The notes under the pieces are model-generated. The model was not told the DNA's origin, did not search any database, and worked only from the letters and a program-made list of their open reading frames with translations. A stretch of DNA of 64,000 nucleotides. Origin: an uncultured Lachnospiraceae bacterium (GTDB lineage: Bacteria > Bacillota > Clostridia > Lachnospirales > Lachnospiraceae). Below are positions 61,729 to 64,000 of this stretch, one piece after another. Each line of letters starts with the position of its first letter. Position 1 is the stretch's first letter. A program made the position numbers and the translations under genes. The DNA is taken from contig CAJUEW010000007.1 in assembly GCA_910585465.1 (NCBI GenBank), positions 1 to 64,000 on the forward strand, given 5' to 3'.

Positions 61729-62577
61729 ATGGCTGACCATTATTCCATTAGTCCTATTGTAAAATGGGTTGGCGGAAAACGGCAGTTGCTGCCGGAAATA
61801 ATGCCCCTGATCAATAAGAAATGTTCAACATATGTGGAACCATTTGTGGGTGGCGGGGCTGTATTTTTTGAATTGCAGCCGAAAAAAGCTATTATCAATG
61901 ATTATAACAGTGAACTGGTGAATGTGTATACGGTTGTAAGAGATCATTCTGAGGAATTGATTGAGGAATTAGAAAAGCATAACCGCAATAATAACGGAGA
62001 GTATTTTTATATGATACGTGCTCTGGATCGGTCGGAGGCATATCATACAATGTCGGATACCGAAAAGGCGGCGAGAATTATTTATCTGAACAAGACCTGC
62101 TATAATGGATTATACAGAGTAAATTCCGCCGGACAATTTAACTCACCGTATGGAAAATATAAGAATCCGAATATTGTGAATGAGGATTCTATAAGAGCAA
62201 TGTCAAGGTATTTGCAATCAAATAAAATCACTATCAAACAGGGAGACTATAAAGAGGTGCTTAGGGGGTTAAGACGGGGAGCTTTTGTATATCTGGACCC
62301 CCCGTATATGCCGATCTCTTTATCGTCTTCCTTTACCGGATATACGGAAAATGGTTTTTCATATGCCCAGCAGGTAACATTAAAGGAAGAATGTGATAAG
62401 CTCCGAAAAAAAGGAATCTCTTTTTTGCAGTCAAATTCTGACTGCCCTGAAATACGGGATTTGTATAAGGAATATGAAATACGGACGGTTCAGGCCAAAA
62501 GGCGTATTAACAGCAAAGGAAATAAACGCGGGGAAATCAATGAGGTGCTGATATACTATGTCTCAGAAAGAAAATAA
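61729..62577 (+). CDS. Dam/DpnM-type N6-adenine DNA methyltransferase
   Basis: 282 aa. Alpha-class order: KWVGGKRQLLPEI, motif I YVEPFVGGGAVFFEL (35-49), NKTCYNGLYRVN, motif IV LDPPYMP (Asp190-Tyr193). Closest in style to DpnM, EcoDam and M.EcoRV, which methylate GATC or GATATC. Overlaps the nuclease gene by 20 bases, so it protects the host from that enzyme. Exact site unknown. Confidence 0.93.
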   Translation: MADHYSISPIVKWVGGKRQLLPEIMPLINKKCSTYVEPFVGGGAVFFELQPKKAIINDYNSELVNVYTVVRDHSEELIEELEKHNRNNNGEYFYMIRALDRSEAYHTMSDTEKAARIIYLNKTCYNGLYRVNSAGQFNSPYGKYKNPNIVNEDSIRAMSRYLQSNKITIKQGDYKEVLRGLRRGAFVYLDPPYMPISLSSSFTGYTENGFSYAQQVTLKEECDKLRKKGISFLQSNSDCPEIRDLYKEYEIRTVQAKRRINSKGNKRGEINEVLIYYVSERK

Positions 62578-63862
62578 TATGTCGGCCAATGAGGCATGGA
62601 AGGCTTTGATTGAAAAGTACCATATTCTGGATGAAATACAGAAGAAAGGGTGCTTTCACATAAAAGCCAGTCAGATCAAGGAGTTTAAAGAGCCGCGTCT
62701 TATGGCAAAATGGGACAGCACAGACTCTCTGCCTGATGTTTTAAGAAAAAATAAAATTAATATACTGCCGGACAGCCGCAGCTCCTATGTGCTTAGTGAT
62801 TTTCTTTTGTATAAGGAAATACCGGAGCTGGACGAGCATGTTACACAAATGGATCATGTGGACATACCGGAGTATGAGTCGATTGATGTAAATAATATCA
62901 ATTCAGAGGCTAAGGCCATCAATGTGCTTGCGCTGTCCGGTATTTTAGATGATTTTTTGCAGACAAATAAAAGTGTTGCCACCTTTAACGGCCGTATGGG
63001 AACCGGTGCATTTGAATTCCAGGTCAATACCTGCAGTAACGTAAAAAGAAGGGTCTGTGTAAATAATGCACAATGTGAAATTGACGGTGGATTTGAAAAT
63101 GATTCATCGGTAATTATTATGGAAGCGAAAAATGTAGTGCATGAGGATTTTCATGTACGTCAGTTATATTATCCCTACCGCTTATGGAGGGAAAAGGTTC
63201 AAAAGCCAATTCGTCTGGTATTTTCGGTTTATTCCAATATGATTTACCGGCTGTTTGAATACAGGTTTACATCCCTGGAGGATTATTCATCCATAGAGCT
63301 GGTCAGGGCAAAGAACTATTCTTTGCAGGACACTGCCATAACAATGGACGATCTGATGGAGGTTCGCACAAAGACAGAGCAGAAGACAGACGATCATATG
63401 GCTCATACACATATTCCATTTATACAGGCGAACTCTATGGAGAGAATTATTTCTTTACTGGAAAATATGTATGAGAATCCGATGACGTCTCAGCAGATTG
63501 CGGAGCTGATGGATTTTGATTTAAGACAATCTGATTATTATTATAATGCAGGAAGATATCTCGGATTGTTTGAAAAGGCAGCGGAGGACAGACAAATTCT
63601 GGTATCTCTTACCCCGCTGGGATCAAAAGTGTTCCGGCTGAATTATAAGCAGCGTCAGCTTAAGCTGGTGGAGCTGATATTAGAGCATCAGATCTTCAGA
63701 GAATTTTTTGACTGTATGGCAGAGACCGGACAAATACCGGATAAGAATCATATTGCGGACAGGATGAGAAGCTTAAATGTATGCAATGAAGGGCAGATCG
63801 TCCGCAGGGCAAGCTCCGTATCAGGCTGGCTGAAGTGGATTTGTAATCTGACAAAATTATAA
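62558..63862 (+). CDS. Type II restriction endonuclease, PD-(D/E)XK type
   Basis: 434 aa. Catalytic core at EIDGGFE (Asp176) and IIMEAKN (Glu189, Lys191), followed by the LYYPYRLW segment. Residues 300-434 look like a winged-helix region (MTSQQIAELMDFDLRQSDYY), possibly for DNA recognition. Partner of the Dam-type methylase: overlapping start with GAGGTG site. The gene is intact. I cannot name an isoschizomer. Confidence 0.85.
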   Translation: MSQKENNMSANEAWKALIEKYHILDEIQKKGCFHIKASQIKEFKEPRLMAKWDSTDSLPDVLRKNKINILPDSRSSYVLSDFLLYKEIPELDEHVTQMDHVDIPEYESIDVNNINSEAKAINVLALSGILDDFLQTNKSVATFNGRMGTGAFEFQVNTCSNVKRRVCVNNAQCEIDGGFENDSSVIIMEAKNVVHEDFHVRQLYYPYRLWREKVQKPIRLVFSVYSNMIYRLFEYRFTSLEDYSSIELVRAKNYSLQDTAITMDDLMEVRTKTEQKTDDHMAHTHIPFIQANSMERIISLLENMYENPMTSQQIAELMDFDLRQSDYYYNAGRYLGLFEKAAEDRQILVSLTPLGSKVFRLNYKQRQLKLVELILEHQIFREFFDCMAETGQIPDKNHIADRMRSLNVCNEGQIVRRASSVSGWLKWICNLTKL

Positions 63863-63866
63863 TTGC

Positions 63867-64000
63867 TTACAGAGGCAGAGTTACTGTGAACGTACTTCCT
63901 CCTCCTGGTGTGTCAGTAACCAGGATATGTCCATGATGAGCCTTGACGATTTCCGCGGCAATACAAAGACCCAGGCCAAAGTGGCCCTTCTGGCTGCGGG
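63867..64000 (-). CDS. Histidine kinase, C-terminal end (partial)
   Basis: Minus-strand frame open to the window edge. It reads SQKGHFGLGLCIAAEIVKAH, GHILVTDTPGGGSTF and ends TVTLPL before TAA (63869-63867), the G2 box and last strand of a HATPase_c domain. 44 residues visible; the rest lies beyond the window. Converges on the restriction gene with 4 bases between. Confidence 0.85.
   Translation of the reverse strand, partial: RSQKGHFGLGLCIAAEIVKAHHGHILVTDTPGGGSTFTVTLPL

Overview
The window looks like a chromosomal segment of a Lachnospiraceae-type Firmicute (Clostridium cluster XIVa relatives). The grounds are strong AGGAGG ribosome binding sites, TTGACA/TATAAT promoters, the gene order rpmG-secE-nusG-rplK-rplA-rplJ-rplL-rpoB-rpoC-rpsL-rpsG-fusA-tuf, and the best family resemblances of the proteins. 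Genus and species cannot be fixed from the sequence alone.

Layout. 1-7.3 kb: an autoregulated MerR/TipAS-type regulator, guaA (minus strand), a divergent AraC regulator/MFS exporter pair, and a macrodomain-SirTM sirtuin operon for reversible protein ADP-ribosylation. 7.3-15.4 kb: an unusual minus-strand operon (radical SAM-DegT aminotransferase fusion, metallophosphoesterase with a synthetase-like second half, PurM/ThiL-like protein, Nudix hydrolase). It is divergent from a dCTP deaminase followed by a truncated MreB-like protein. 15.4-23.0 kb: a two-component system with a BceAB-like ABC transporter, a coiled-coil protein, and a MATE exporter with a small coupled protein. 23-40.1 kb: the core ribosomal protein/RNA polymerase/elongation factor cluster, with an L10 leader, two repeated leader elements before rplK and rplA, several sigma-A promoters, and a VanZ-like gene on the opposite strand between rpoC and rpsL.

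40.1-46.3 kb: an AT-rich island inserted directly behind tuf. It is bounded by a 29-bp direct repeat of the tuf 3' coding end, followed on both sides by a tuf-like stop, a terminator and further repeated sequence. It carries IS3 and IS66 remnants, a BsuBI/PstI-type restriction-modification system whose nuclease gene has an in-frame TGA, and a DUF262-HEPN pair whose DUF262 gene appears frameshifted by one base. No integrase is visible.

46.3-64 kb: a MATE exporter behind a putative attenuator, a Crp-type regulator divergent from a nucleoside salvage set (deoD, codA, nupC, a YczE-like membrane protein, an esterase, deoB), a MFS/LysR divergent pair, an HD hydrolase flanked by Nudix and AbrB remnants, a MarR/MATE efflux operon with paired operators, an orphan Imm51-like immunity protein, a Dam-type restriction-modification system, and the 3' end of a histidine kinase running off the window.

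The strongest candidates for undescribed biology are the 7.3-13.3 kb radical SAM-aminotransferase operon and the tuf-targeting defence island. The lone half-MreB behind dcd and the MATE attenuator follow. All functions are read from motifs and family knowledge; no searches were run.
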